Shown here piece after piece: positions 26,071 to 34,871 of a stretch of 42,278 nucleotides of DNA (positions within the stretch are counted from its first letter, which is position 1; each line of letters starts with the position of its first letter). The DNA comes from Bifidobacterium moraviense (GTDB taxonomy: Bacteria; Actinomycetota; Actinomycetes; Actinomycetales; Bifidobacteriaceae), in assembly GCF_012932365.1 (NCBI RefSeq), contig NZ_JAAIIH010000019.1, positions 1 to 42,278 on the forward strand. The letters are read 5' to 3'. Under the pieces are notes generated by a model. The model saw only the letters and a list, made by a program, of their open reading frames with translations, ran no database searches and was not told the origin of the DNA. The translations under genes and the position numbers were made by a program.

Positions 26071-26997
26071 ATGCTGTTTCAATCCGGCTCGCTGCTGCTG
26101 GTGATCGTCGCCGCGTATGCGCTCAAGCATCTGCACGTGTTCTCCGACCGCGACTATCGGGTGGCGCAGGGCCTGGTGTTCAATCTGACGCTGCCGTGCG
26201 CGATCGTGATGAGCTTCGCGACGAACGAGCACGACATGTCGATGCTGTGGATCGTGCTGTTCGGCTTCCTGTGCGCGCTGATCCCCATGTTCATCGTGTT
26301 TCTGGGGTCGCGCGGCGACGAGACGCGCTATCGGGCGTATCAGATCCTCAACGCGTCGGGCCTGAATCTGGGCGCGTTCTGCCTGCCGGTGGCGCAGACG
26401 CTCATCGGTCCCGCGGCCGGTCTGCCGGTGGTGATGATGGACATCGGCAACGCGATGGTGGCCACGGCGCTCGCGCTGACGCTCACGAAGGGCCTGCTGC
26501 ACATGGGCGACGCGGCGCAGTCGCTGCCGCTGGGGCTGAAGGTGCGCAGCGTGGCGCGCGACTTCCTGAGCTCCACGTCGTTCGACACGTACATGCTGAT
26601 GCTGATCCTCATGGTGGCGCATGTGACGATCCCGCAGTGGATCGTCTCGCTGGTCACACCGTTCGCCAATGCGAACGCGTTCATGACGATGGCGATGATC
26701 GGCTTGATGATGGAGATCCCGGCCGAGCGCAAGGATCGCATGGAGCTGCTGAAGGTGATTGCATGGCGTGCGCTGTTCGCGGTGCTGATCGGCGCGGCCG
26801 GATGGACGCTGCTGCCGTTCGACGAGCATATTCGCGGCATCATGCTGCTGTGCGCGGCCAGCCCGGTGACGATCTTCTCGACGAAGTTCACGGATTCGCT
26901 CACCGGCAACCCCAAGCTGGCGGGCTTCAGCCTGACGGTCACGGGCGTGCTGGGGCTGATCGCGATGACCGTCATCCACGCCGTGGTGAGCATGTGA
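26071..26997 (+). CDS. AEC (auxin efflux carrier) family transporter
   Basis: 308 residues and about ten membrane segments, e.g. SLLLVIVAAYALKHL, GLVFNLTLPCAIVMSF, LWIVLFGFLCALIPMFIVFL, ALFAVLIGAAGWTLLPF and SLTVTGVLGLIAMTVIHAVV. The FNLTLPCAIVMSF and GLNLGAFCLP segments, with prolines and glycines breaking the helices, mark the AEC family. Members move organic acids, amino acids or related anions across the cytoplasmic membrane; the substrate here is unknown. AGGGGATC lies directly before ATG 26071. It diverges from the substrate-binding gene and converges on the FAH gene; no operon partner is seen. Length and topology are normal. Confidence 0.88.
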   Translation: MLFQSGSLLLVIVAAYALKHLHVFSDRDYRVAQGLVFNLTLPCAIVMSFATNEHDMSMLWIVLFGFLCALIPMFIVFLGSRGDETRYRAYQILNASGLNLGAFCLPVAQTLIGPAAGLPVVMMDIGNAMVATALALTLTKGLLHMGDAAQSLPLGLKVRSVARDFLSSTSFDTYMLMLILMVAHVTIPQWIVSLVTPFANANAFMTMAMIGLMMEIPAERKDRMELLKVIAWRALFAVLIGAAGWTLLPFDEHIRGIMLLCAASPVTIFSTKFTDSLTGNPKLAGFSLTVTGVLGLIAMTVIHAVVSM

Positions 26998-27544
26998 GGC
27001 GCGGCCAGACCGGCCATCCCCGGTCATCCCAAGCGGAGCCCCGACAAATCATCCCCCCGTCATCCTAAGCCAAGCCCGACAGGCCATCCTCGGTCATCCT
27101 GAGCCAAGACCAACAGGCCATCCCCCGGTCATCCTGAGCGGAGCCTGGCAGGCCACCCCTCAGTCATCCTGAGCGGAGCCCGAAGGGCGGAGTCGAAGGA
27201 TCCTTCGACTCGCTGCGCTCGCTCAGGATGACGAAAAAAGAACAACACTCACTCAGGACGACGAAAAAAGGACGGCGCTCGCTCAGGATGACAGGAAAAG
27301 AACAGCAATTGCTCAGGATGGCAGGAAGAGCACCAAATACCTCACCGAGTTTTATCCCGCGTCATTCCAAGTACAACTCGTCCCACGGTCATCCTGAGCC
27401 AAGCCCGACAGGCCATCCCCCCGTCATCCTGAGCGGAGCCCGACAGACCACCCCTCAGTCATCCTGAGCGGAGCCCGAAGGGCGGAGCCGAAGGATCCTT
27501 CGACTCGCTGCGCTCGCTCAGGATGACGAAAACGCACCACCCGC
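26998..27544. repeat. Large palindromic repeat array between convergent genes
   Basis: Forward units starting GTCATCC(TGAGC) begin at 27022, 27059, 27093, 27128 and 27163, 34-37 nt apart, most with GGCCAYCC near the end. After the perfect 22-bp palindrome GAGTCGAAGGATCCTTCGACTC (27190-27211), inverted units ending AGGATGAC or variants finish at 27232, 27262, 27292 and 27322, exactly 30 nt apart and separated by A-rich tracts. A second, smaller array has forward units at 27361 (degenerate), 27388, 27423 and 27458, a palindrome at 27489-27502, and one inverted unit ending 27527. There is no gene. The AEC (+) and FAH (-) genes converge on it, so both transcripts would end in long hairpins. Confidence 0.92.
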
Positions 27545-28360
27545 TCAGCCGCGGACGACGACGTTGCGCAGGGAGCCGATGCCCTCCACGTGCACGATCG
27601 GCTCGTCGCCCGGGTCGAGATGGCCGGACGCGTTGGGCGTGCCGGTCATGATCACGTCGCCGGGCAGCAGCGTGGAGAAGCTGGAGATCGCGGCGATCTG
27701 CTGCGCGATCGAGTGGATGAGGTTCGCGGTGGTGCCGGACGCCTCGGGCACGTCCTTGCCGTTGAGCGTGAACGAGATCTTCGCGTCGGCCGCGTTGAGC
27801 TCGGTCTGGATCCACGGGCCGAGCGGGCAGGAGGTGTCGAAGCCCTTGGCGCGCGTCCACATCGGATCCTTGCCCTGCAGGTCGCGCAGCGTCACGTCGT
27901 TGACGCAGGTGTAGCCGAGCACGTAGTCCAGCGCCTTCTCCTCCGGCACGTTCTTGGCGATGCGTCCCATGACCACGGCCACCTCGGGCTCGAAGTTCAT
28001 GTCGTTGGAGTACGGCGGGATGACGATCGGATCGTCGGGGCCGATGACGGACGTGGACGGCTTGGTGAAGATCCACATGTCCTCCGGCGCGTGCGCCACG
28101 TCGGAGTGGCCGGCGGCGTGCATGAACTGCGCGTGCGCCTCGTAGTTCTTGGCGAGGCCGAAGATCTTGGACGGGATCACCGGAGCGAGCAGGCGGACGC
28201 CGTCGGCGTCGAGCGCGTAGCGGTTGCCGGTGGGCTTGACGGTTCCGACGCCCAGCGGGTAGCCGTCGAGTTCGACGAGGTAGTCCTTGCCGTCGTTGGC
28301 GTCCTGCTGGACGAAGGCGTAGCGCGGCGTGTCATTGAGGGAAAAGCGTGCGATTCTCAT
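27545..28360 (-). CDS. Fumarylacetoacetate hydrolase (FAH) family protein
   Basis: 271 residues. IFGLAKNYEAHAQFM, WIFTKPSTSVIGPDDPIVIPP, NFEPEVAVVMGR, VLGYTCVNDVTLRDLQ and GDVIMTGTPNASGHLDPGD give the complete metal site (the acidic residues of the ExE and D motifs) of the FAH fold. Family members are 2-oxo acid decarboxylases, hydratases or acylpyruvate hydrolases acting on small dicarboxylic compounds; the exact reaction cannot be told. The first 60 residues form the usual small N-terminal domain. AGGGGCC directly before ATG 28360 is a poor ribosome-binding site because of its 2-nt spacing. TACACT 7 nt before ATG suggests a leaderless mRNA. It stands alone. Confidence 0.9.
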   Translation of the reverse strand: MRIARFSLNDTPRYAFVQQDANDGKDYLVELDGYPLGVGTVKPTGNRYALDADGVRLLAPVIPSKIFGLAKNYEAHAQFMHAAGHSDVAHAPEDMWIFTKPSTSVIGPDDPIVIPPYSNDMNFEPEVAVVMGRIAKNVPEEKALDYVLGYTCVNDVTLRDLQGKDPMWTRAKGFDTSCPLGPWIQTELNAADAKISFTLNGKDVPEASGTTANLIHSIAQQIAAISSFSTLLPGDVIMTGTPNASGHLDPGDEPIVHVEGIGSLRNVVVRG

Positions 28361-28367
28361 GGCCCCT

Positions 28368-28373
28368 AGTGTA
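28368..28373 (-). promoter_or_regulatory. Candidate -10 box of the FAH gene, 7 nt from the ATG
   Basis: TACACT on the minus strand, then 7 nt, then ATG 28360. No -35 was found. The geometry is the same as for gatC and the PEBP gene. Confidence 0.4.
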
Positions 28374-28485
28374 GGCCACGCCGATGCGCCCCACCTGCTT
28401 GGGCGGCCGCGCGTGGACGCCGCGTCGCGGACGCGCGCACGTCGCGGCGCATCACGTCACGCGAGACACGCGCGACACGTAGGCA

Positions 28486-29664
28486 TCACGCGCGACGGGG
28501 ACGATGCGGTCCGCGCGGGCGGAGCGGCGCCGCGTGCCGCATGCGCCTCCACGGCCGATGCCGCGCCGCAAGCGTGACCAGTCCGGCGACGAGCGGCACG
28601 CCGGTCGCCACGGCCGTCCACAGACGCGAATCCTTGGGCGCGTCCTTGATCTGCGGGATCGGGTTCGGGATGGCCTGGCGCGTGCCGGAGACGAGCAGTC
28701 GGTGCGTGTTGACGCCGTACGGCGTGCAGGTCATGAGCGTGACGCGGTCCTCGCCCGGCACGATCTTGAGCTGGCTCACGTCGTCCGGCTCGATCACCGT
28801 GATGCGGTCCACGCGGTAGCCGAGCGTCTCGCCCATCACCTTGACATAGAAGAAGTCGCCCACCTCCATCTCGTCGAGGCGCGTGAACATGAGCGCCTCC
28901 ACCAGGCCGCGGTGTCCGGTGAGCACGGCGTGGGTGTCCGCGCCGCCCACCGGCAGGCTGGAGCCGTACAGGTGCCCGGAGCCGGCGGCGAGGGCCTCCT
29001 CGGAGGTGCCGTGGTAGATCGGCAGGTCGATGGACACCTTGGGCACCACGATCGAGCCCATCACGCCGTTGCCCGTGTCGAGCAGGCTCTGGTATTCGGT
29101 GTCCTTCGACGCCGCGGAGTCGTCCCCGCCGGACGCCGTGGAATGTCCGGCCACGGACTTGAACGGGTCCACGGCCTCGCCCATCACCGGCTGACCGTCC
29201 TGCGCGAGCTTGCGGTTGTACGCCTGCGCCGCCTCGAACGCGAGCTCGGCCTGCGGGTACGGCCAGCCCAGCACGTGGTTCTCCGCCTCCTGCGCGGTCT
29301 CGGCGAGGCGGATCTGCGACTGGTACTGCAGCGCCACGGGGAAGCCGCCCACGCCGATCGCGGCGAGCAGCAGCAGCACGGTGAAGGCGCGCAGCGCGAT
29401 GAGCTGGCGGCGCAGACCGTGCTGGCGCCGGGCCACGTCGGTGACGTCGACGACGTGCGCGAACGGTTTCCGCGGCGGGGACGCGACGCCCGACGGGACC
29501 GGGGCGCGAGGCGGCGCGGGCGGGACCGGCGGCACGGCGGACGACGCGGCGGGGCGCCCGACGCCCCACCCGGCCGACGCGACGTGCGCGCCGGCCGCCG
29601 CATGCCCGCGCACGTGCGCGCCGTGCGCTGCGGTCCGCCGCCGACGCCCGTTGTTTCCGGCCAT
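28486..29664 (-). CDS. Class C (pilin-polymerising) sortase
   Basis: 392 residues. The first 90 residues are an Arg/Pro/Ala-rich cytosolic extension, longer than usual. A membrane segment (91-112) is followed by the extracellular sortase barrel. DPF (166-168) is the lid motif typical of class C sortases. The catalytic residues are H251 (VLTGHRG), C313 (VTLMTCTPYG) and R322 (THRLLVSG). A second membrane segment lies near 345-365, then a basic tail. Class C sortases join pilin subunits through LPxTG signals and pilin-motif lysines. No pilin or other LPxTG gene is present in the window, so this is an orphan enzyme or the pilus locus lies elsewhere. ATG 29664 is followed by MAGNNGRRRRT; GAGAGG is about 10 nt upstream. 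Confidence 0.9.
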   Translation of the reverse strand: MAGNNGRRRRTAAHGAHVRGHAAAGAHVASAGWGVGRPAASSAVPPVPPAPPRAPVPSGVASPPRKPFAHVVDVTDVARRQHGLRRQLIALRAFTVLLLLAAIGVGGFPVALQYQSQIRLAETAQEAENHVLGWPYPQAELAFEAAQAYNRKLAQDGQPVMGEAVDPFKSVAGHSTASGGDDSAASKDTEYQSLLDTGNGVMGSIVVPKVSIDLPIYHGTSEEALAAGSGHLYGSSLPVGGADTHAVLTGHRGLVEALMFTRLDEMEVGDFFYVKVMGETLGYRVDRITVIEPDDVSQLKIVPGEDRVTLMTCTPYGVNTHRLLVSGTRQAIPNPIPQIKDAPKDSRLWTAVATGVPLVAGLVTLAARHRPWRRMRHAAPLRPRGPHRPRRA

Positions 29665-29786
29665 GATGCCTGCCTCTCCCGCGCGGTGTTCCGTGCCGAT
29701 ATGCTGATGATTCCTGTAACGTTCGACATGCCGGACGCGATGCCCGTCGCGCCGGGTACGGCGTCCGATGCGCCGGACGCGCCGCG

Positions 29787-30644
29787 TCAGATGAAGGCGC
29801 GCGGTCCGAAGATCGCCGTGCCGACGCGTACGATCGTGGAGCCCTCGTCGATGGCGATCGCCATGTCGCCGGTCATGCCCATCGACAGCTCGCGGCAGTC
29901 CGCCGTGCCGGGCTCGCCCGAGGCGAGGACCGCGTCGCGCGTGGCCCTGAGGTGTGCGAAGCCGCGGCGGATCGTCGCCTCGTCGTCCACGTGCGCGCCG
30001 ATGGTCATGAGACCCTCGAGCCGCACGCCGTCCAGCTGCGCGATCGCGCAGGCGAGGTCGTGGGCCGCCGCCGGATCGCAGCCGGACTTGGACTCCTCGC
30101 CGGACTCGTTGACCTCGAGCAGCACGCCCACGCTCACGCCGTGCGTCACGGCCCTGCGGGCGATCTTGGCGGCCAGATCGAGCGAATCCACCGATTCGAT
30201 GGCGGTGACGGCCGGCAGCACCTTGTTGATCTTGTTGGACTGCAGCTGGCCAATGAGGTGGAACGGCAGCGGCGCGAGCGGGTCCGGCAGGTCCGTCCCG
30301 GCGTCGGAGGCATCCGCGACGGCGTCCCGCGCGAGCGCGTCAGCCCCCAGCGCGAATCCGCGTCGCGCGCACAGCCGTGCCAGTCCGGCGGCCTTGACCT
30401 CCACCTCCTGCGGACGGTTCTCGCCGATCATGCGCACGCCCGCGTCGATGGCGGCCATGATCTCGCCGACGTCGCGCGTCTTGGTGGCGGCGAGCAGACG
30501 CACCTCGCCGACGGCGCGACCCGAGGCCTGTTCGGCGGCGGCGATGCCGTCGAGCACGCGATGCACGCCGTCGGCGATCTGCCGTGCGCGCGTCTCGTCG
30601 ATGCTCTCGTTGGCCAGGTTCTTGTGGTCCATGTACGCCGTCAT
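29787..30644 (-). CDS. yggS: YggS family pyridoxal phosphate homeostasis protein
   Basis: 285 residues. RLLAATKTRDVGEI places the PLP Schiff-base lysine at K55. GENRPQEVEVKA, PFHLIGQLQSNKIN, IESVDSLDLAAKI, GLMTIGAH and LSMGMTGDMAIAIDEGSTIVRVGTAIFG follow, an unbroken set of PLPBP motifs in a single TIM-barrel domain without the second domain of alanine racemase. It binds PLP and balances the B6 pool in the cytosol. An insert of about 25 residues (DALARDAVADASDAGTDLP) lies before PFHLIG. GGGAG lies 5 nt before ATG 30644. In many actinobacteria it sits near ftsZ/sepF; here it is with gluQ, so that context is lost. Confidence 0.93.
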   Translation of the reverse strand: MTAYMDHKNLANESIDETRARQIADGVHRVLDGIAAAEQASGRAVGEVRLLAATKTRDVGEIMAAIDAGVRMIGENRPQEVEVKAAGLARLCARRGFALGADALARDAVADASDAGTDLPDPLAPLPFHLIGQLQSNKINKVLPAVTAIESVDSLDLAAKIARRAVTHGVSVGVLLEVNESGEESKSGCDPAAAHDLACAIAQLDGVRLEGLMTIGAHVDDEATIRRGFAHLRATRDAVLASGEPGTADCRELSMGMTGDMAIAIDEGSTIVRVGTAIFGPRAFI

Positions 30645-30711
30645 GCCGCTCCCATCGCACGCGTGCCCTCTGCAGCCGTCGGCGGACGCCTCGGCTGCGT
30701 GAAAATCCGGC

Positions 30712-31854
30712 TTACAGTGTAGCCGTGAGGGTTCCCGAGAGGTCGTCGGGCACGCGGCGGTCCTCGCGGTGCGCCCGCAGCTCGCTCCAGCCCGCCTGGC
30801 GGAACGCGTCGAGCGCCTCGGCGGCCGTCATGGGCTCGGCCTGTGCGGCTGCGGGCTGCAGGCCAAGCAGCCACGCGCAGTAGCCGACCACGCGCTCGGC
30901 AGGCACGCCCTGCCGGCGCAGATAGCCGAGATCGAGATCGCGTTCGCGCTTGGCCAGCCGGCGGCCCTGCGCATTGTCGATGAGCGGCAGATGCGTGAAC
31001 TGCGGCTCGGCGTCGGAGGCCGCGCCGGCACGCCCGGCACGACCGGATTCGGCGGCGAGCAGCTGCCGACGGATGACCAGCTGCACGGCCGTGGAACGCA
31101 GCAGGTCGCGTCCGCGCACGATGTCGGTCACACCCATGTCAAGATCATCGACGGCAACGGCAAGCTGATAGGCGAACAGGCTGTCCGATCGGCGCACGAC
31201 CGTATCGCCCACCTCTCGGGCGGCGTCGAAGCGCTGCGGCCCGAAGATGCGGTCGTCGAACGTCACCGTCTCGCGGGGCATCGCGATGCGCCACGAATGC
31301 CGCTCCCCCGCCGCCATGCGCCGCTGGGCGTCCGCGCGCCGGTCGAGCCAGAGCCGGCGGCAGGTGCCCGGATAGACCACGAACCCGTCGCCCTCGTTGG
31401 GTGCCGAGGCCGCGCGGATGTCGGCGCGCGAGCAGAAGCACGGGTAGACGACGCCGGCGTCCCCGAGCGCGGCGAACGCCTCCTCGTAGCGGTCCAGGCG
31501 CGCGGACTGGTAGATCGGCTCGCCGTCCCAGTCGAGACCGAGCCAGTCGAGATCGTCCATGATCCAGCGGTCGGCGTCCGGCAGCACGCGCGGCGCGTCG
31601 ATGTCCTCGATGCGCAGGATCATGCGGCCGCGCGGCGCCGAAGCCCCGGCCGCACGTGCGGACAGCCATGCGGCGAGCATCGCGTACGCGTTGCCCAGAT
31701 GCATGCGGCCGGACGGCGTGGGCGCGAACCGTCCCACCACGGGCCGACCGACCGATCGACTGCCCGGTCGAGCGCCCGGCGCTGTGCCTTCCTCGCGCTC
31801 CATGCCCTTCGGAAGATTCGCCTGATTCGCTTCCGCCCCATTCGCTACCGTCAT
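30712..31854 (-). CDS. gluQ: Glutamyl-Q tRNA(Asp) synthetase
   Basis: 380 residues from ATG 31854 ([17 protein letters not shown]); ATG 31803 (MEREEG) is also possible because conservation starts only at [19 protein letters not shown], the HIGH-type motif. CFCSR and YPGTCRR are the Cys/Tyr/Cys zinc site found in GluQRS, and RLAKRERD is the KMSKS-type loop. The anticodon-binding half of GluRS is absent, as expected. GluQRS attaches glutamate to queuosine in position 34 of tRNA(Asp). Because the window already encodes GatCAB, this is clearly not the canonical GluRS. The stop is 67 nt before the yggS start. An insert near 320 ([14 protein letters not shown]) is unusual. Confidence 0.9.
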   Translation of the reverse strand: MTVANGAEANQANLPKGMEREEGTAPGARPGSRSVGRPVVGRFAPTPSGRMHLGNAYAMLAAWLSARAAGASAPRGRMILRIEDIDAPRVLPDADRWIMDDLDWLGLDWDGEPIYQSARLDRYEEAFAALGDAGVVYPCFCSRADIRAASAPNEGDGFVVYPGTCRRLWLDRRADAQRRMAAGERHSWRIAMPRETVTFDDRIFGPQRFDAAREVGDTVVRRSDSLFAYQLAVAVDDLDMGVTDIVRGRDLLRSTAVQLVIRRQLLAAESGRAGRAGAASDAEPQFTHLPLIDNAQGRRLAKRERDLDLGYLRRQGVPAERVVGYCAWLLGLQPAAAQAEPMTAAEALDAFRQAGWSELRAHREDRRVPDDLSGTLTATL

Positions 31855-31955
31855 GCCTGCCACCCTACCGTCAGCGCGCGAACGCCCGCGTGGCTCACCG
31901 GCGACCGCCGGCAGGCCAATATCAGATGGCCTGAGCCGCAGTGCCGCCACAAACA

Positions 31956-31986
31956 GAGATGCCGGCCGCATTGCGGCCGGCATCTC
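31956..31986 (-). terminator. Terminator hairpin after the aquaglyceroporin gene
   Basis: GAGATGCCGGCCGC and GCGGCCGGCATCTC form a perfect 14-bp stem with the 3-nt loop ATT, followed on the minus strand by the T-rich TGTTTGTGG. It lies 60 nt past the stop codon. Two more short hairpins (for example AGCGCT-TCGCG-AGCGCT near 31991) lie between the stop and this stem. It overlaps the region before gluQ. Confidence 0.75.
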
Positions 31987-32046
31987 GTCAGCGCTTCGCG
32001 AGCGCTCAGGCCGCAGCGCGCCTCAAACGCGCCCTGCGGCGGCTCA

Positions 32047-32775
32047 TCAGACGAAGAGCTGGAACATCCACGCGCCGATGATCGCGCCCACGATCGGGGC
32101 CACGACCGGGATCCATGCCTCGCCCCAGCGCGACGAGCCCTTGGACGGGATGGGCAGGACGGCGTGCAGCAGGCGCGGCATGAGGTCGCGGGCCGGGTTC
32201 AGGCCGGGGCCGGTGGGGCCGCCCATGGAGGTCACGAGGCCCCACACGATGAAGCCGACCACGATGGACGCGGCGGCGTAGTCGGCCTTGCCCCACGAGA
32301 GCGACAGGCAGCACAGCGCGCCGAAGACCAGCACCAGCGTGCCGAACATCTCGTTGAGGAAGTAGTTGATCTTGTCGTTGTGGGCATCGGTGGTGCAGAA
32401 GGTGCCGAGGATCGCGTCGGCGTCCTCGGTCTCCTTGTAGTGCGGGTAGTAGGTGAGGTACACCACGAACTGGCCGAGCAGCGCGCCGAGCAGCTGCGCG
32501 ACGATGTACGGCGCGACGTCGCTCCACGGGAACATGCCGTTGACGGCCTGCGCGAGGGTCATGGCCGGGTTGATGTGCGCGCCGGAGACCGAGCCGAACA
32601 TGAGCACCGGGAACATCACGCCGAAGCCATAGCCCATGGCGATGTTGAGCCAGCCGGCGTGGTGGCCCTTGGTGTTCTTGAGCTCGACGTTGGCGACCGA
32701 GCCGTTGCCGAAGATCATGAGGATGGCCGTGCCGAAGAACTCGGCGGCCAGCTTGGTCATGAGGGAGTATTCCAT
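32047..32775 (-). CDS. MIP family aquaglyceroporin (glycerol facilitator-like)
   Basis: 242 residues from ATG 32775 (AGAGAAGAGAG upstream); the longer in-frame reading has tRNA-derived and low-complexity residues and is rejected. Six membrane segments and two half-helices carry the NPA boxes: GAHINPAM (N69-A71) and GPGLNPARDL (N193-A195). The Asp after NPAR is a mark of glycerol-conducting GlpF-type channels rather than strict water channels. The external loop AILGTFCTTDAHNDKINYF is longer than average. It would allow glycerol or other small polyols to diffuse in. It lies directly downstream of tRNA-Lys and before gluQ, without glpK or glpD. Confidence 0.92.
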   Translation of the reverse strand: MEYSLMTKLAAEFFGTAILMIFGNGSVANVELKNTKGHHAGWLNIAMGYGFGVMFPVLMFGSVSGAHINPAMTLAQAVNGMFPWSDVAPYIVAQLLGALLGQFVVYLTYYPHYKETEDADAILGTFCTTDAHNDKINYFLNEMFGTLVLVFGALCCLSLSWGKADYAAASIVVGFIVWGLVTSMGGPTGPGLNPARDLMPRLLHAVLPIPSKGSSRWGEAWIPVVAPIVGAIIGAWMFQLFV

Positions 32776-32875
32776 TGCTCTCTTCTCTCTGGTTCCCTGA
32801 TTCCGTTGGTTCCGTTCCCTGTTCCATCCCTGCCGCCGCGCGGGGACGACCGGAGTCCGGCGGCCGCACGGCAAC

Positions 32876-32911
32876 AAAAAACCCGGCGTGCGATTTCTCG
32901 CGACGCCGGGT
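32876..32911 (-). terminator. Rho-independent terminator of tRNA-Lys
   Basis: ACCCGGCGT and ACGCCGGGT form a perfect 9-bp outer stem, extended by GCGA/TCGC, and the minus strand continues with TTTTTT. It starts 9 nt past the tRNA 3' end. Confidence 0.92.
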
Positions 32912-32919
32912 GATGAAAG

Positions 32920-32993
32920 TGCCCCCGCAGGGATTCGAACCCTGGACACGCTGATTAAGAGTCAGCTGCTCTAACCAACTGAGCTACAGGGGC
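32920..32993 (-). tRNA. tRNA-Lys (anticodon CUU)
   Basis: The minus strand folds as a standard 74-nt tRNA: acceptor GCCCCTG paired with CGGGGGC plus discriminator A, D-arm AGCTCAGTTGGTTAGAGC, anticodon stem-loop CTGACTCTTAATCAG with anticodon CTT, short variable loop, and T-arm CAGGG-TTCGAAT-CCCTG. CCA is not encoded. It has its own promoter and terminator. Confidence 0.98.
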
Positions 32994-33020
32994 GTTGGTC
33001 ATTGCTTGAGCCGAGAGATA

Positions 33021-33048
33021 AATATACTCAGATTCGCGCGGAATGCAA
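33021..33048 (-). promoter_or_regulatory. tRNA-Lys promoter
   Basis: TTGCAT (33043-33048) and TATATT (33021-33026) on the minus strand are 16 nt apart. Transcription would start near 33014, about 20 nt before the tRNA 5' end. The region is markedly AT-richer than its surroundings. Confidence 0.8.
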
Positions 33049-33124
33049 ATTCCGCGACACGCCGATGGTTTTCAACGGTTTCGGACCATTCGGCAATCCG
33101 CCGGAGAGCACGCCCGGCGGCGAA

Positions 33125-33154
33125 GGGCCTCCGGATCGAACGATCCGGAGGCCC
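33125..33154 (-). terminator. GC-rich hairpin after fhs
   Basis: GGGCCTCCGGATCG and CGATCCGGAGGCCC form a perfect 14-bp stem with a 2-nt AA loop. It is 129 nt past the fhs stop. Only two T residues follow, so it may act with Rho or as a structural repeat. Confidence 0.6.
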
Positions 33155-33283
33155 GATTCGACGTCCCGCCGCGGCCAAGCGGCGTGTCGCGCGTCCGCAT
33201 GACGGACCGCGTATCACGCGCGCCGGCGACGTGCCGGGACCGTCGGGCGGCGGCCGGCGGCCCGACGCCCAACGATCAGACGA

Positions 33284-34801
33284 TCAGACGATCTTCGGCA
33301 TCGGCGTGGTGAGCGACGTGGTGAGGTTGACGTGCACCAGCCCGGCGCCCGCATGCACCTCGACCTTCTTCAGCGTCACCGTGCGCTCGGCCTCCGGCGC
33401 GCGGTCGTTGTCGGTCATCGTGGCCGGCGACTTGACGGCCACCACGGCCAGGTCGTCGAGCGAGATGCCGGCGCCGTCGCACAGCGCGCGGGCCTCGGCC
33501 AGCGACTCGGCGAAGCCGTCCTTGAGGATCACGCGCTCGGCCGGCACGCCGTACGCGTTGTTCGCGATCCAGCGCACGTTCTCCACGAGGTCCATGCCCT
33601 TGCGGCTGTGGAACTGCGCGGATGCCGGCGCGGCCTCGAGCGCCTCCACGAACCCGTCGAGCTGCGGGGCCAGCGCCTCGCCGCCGTCGCGGAACAGGTT
33701 GCCGATGATCGGCGTGCGGAACTCCAGCTCCTTGGCGGTCTCGCGCAGCGACGGCACCTGGTCGTCCTCGCCGTCCCACAGGTTGACGAGCGGGAACGTG
33801 GGGATGTCGAAGTTCTCCAGACGCTGCACGTGGAACGGGTAGCGCCACGCCAGCTCGGGGTCGTCGCGCCACGTGGAGGCGCGCGTCACCACCACGGCGG
33901 CGGACGGCCATGCGGCGCCGTACTCGCGCGAGGCGATGTCGAGCCACTTCTGCGCGCCGGCGTCGGCGCCGTAGCCGGCCTCGACGATCACCACGTCGTG
34001 CAACGCGCACGCCATCTCCACGGCCACGAGCGTGGGGATGCCGATGGACACGTTGGCGAACGGGCCGCCGTGCACGTAGACGGGCGAGCCGTTGACGGTC
34101 TCGGTGAGCGCCGGCTTGACCGCGTCGGCGAGGATGCCGGTGATGCGCCACAGGTCCACGAACTCGCCGAACGTGACGGGCTTGCCGTCCTTGGTGCCGG
34201 CGATCATCGCGGCCACGCGGCGGGAGATCTCGTCCATGGAGCGCGACAGGCACACGATCTGCATGAGCTCGGACGTGGGCGTGAGCACCACGCGCTCCTT
34301 CACGTCGCCCTTGCCGTAGTCCACGGCGATGGAGCGCAGCGAGCGCGACGGCACCTCGGAGACGCGCGGCACGAGGATCGTGTCGATGCGGCCGTCGTCC
34401 ACGGCCTTCTCCGCGAAGGAGACGAGCAGGTTCTGCGCGGCGGCAATGGCGGCCATCTCGCCGGTCAGGCCCCAGTCGATGAGCTCGGGGTGGGTCAGGG
34501 ACGCCTTGCCGCCGCCGGACGCGCCGCCCTTGGAGCCGGCCGCGGTGATGCCCATGCTCGGCTGGCGCAGCACGGCGGTCGCGTCGATGCCGCGCGCGTT
34601 GAGCGCGTCGATGAGCGCGATGGTGGTGGTGGTCTTGCCCTCGCCGCGGCTCGCCTTGAGCGGGGTGTCGGCGGTGACGAGCACCACCTTGCCGTGCTTG
34701 CGGGGCGCGTCCGGGTTGGCCTTGAGCCAGTCGAGGTAGCCGAAGGCGTCGATCTTCTTGACGAGACCGTACTGGGCGGTGAAGTCGTCGATGGTGGTCA
34801 T
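33284..34801 (-). CDS. fhs: Formate-tetrahydrofolate ligase
   Basis: 505 residues, about 50 fewer than the usual 550-560. The N-terminus lacks the long lead that many homologues have (MTTIDDFTAQYGLVKKIDAF). VLVTADTPLKASRGEGKTTTTIAL gives the P-loop (GEGKTT, 53-58). SMGITAAGSKGGASGGGKA, LTGEMAAIAAAQNLL and MPKIV at the end are family landmarks. The enzyme uses ATP and formate to make 10-formyl-tetrahydrofolate for purine and formyl-Met synthesis. In a bifidobacterium, formate from pyruvate formate-lyase could supply it (inference). AAAGG lies about 9 nt before ATG 34801. pepD lies 70 nt upstream on the same strand and may be cotranscribed. Confidence 0.95.
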   Translation of the reverse strand: MTTIDDFTAQYGLVKKIDAFGYLDWLKANPDAPRKHGKVVLVTADTPLKASRGEGKTTTTIALIDALNARGIDATAVLRQPSMGITAAGSKGGASGGGKASLTHPELIDWGLTGEMAAIAAAQNLLVSFAEKAVDDGRIDTILVPRVSEVPSRSLRSIAVDYGKGDVKERVVLTPTSELMQIVCLSRSMDEISRRVAAMIAGTKDGKPVTFGEFVDLWRITGILADAVKPALTETVNGSPVYVHGGPFANVSIGIPTLVAVEMACALHDVVIVEAGYGADAGAQKWLDIASREYGAAWPSAAVVVTRASTWRDDPELAWRYPFHVQRLENFDIPTFPLVNLWDGEDDQVPSLRETAKELEFRTPIIGNLFRDGGEALAPQLDGFVEALEAAPASAQFHSRKGMDLVENVRWIANNAYGVPAERVILKDGFAESLAEARALCDGAGISLDDLAVVAVKSPATMTDNDRAPEAERTVTLKKVEVHAGAGLVHVNLTTSLTTPMPKIV

Positions 34802-34871
34802 GTGGTCTGGCCTTTCTGGATGTTGCGTTTGCTGAAGGGTGGATGCCGACGGGAGGTCCCGATCGGCGGGA

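Noticed and set aside
27022..27540. CRISPR array
   Set aside because: The repeats are palindromic, occur in both orientations, and the intervals are themselves related to one another; there are no cas genes.
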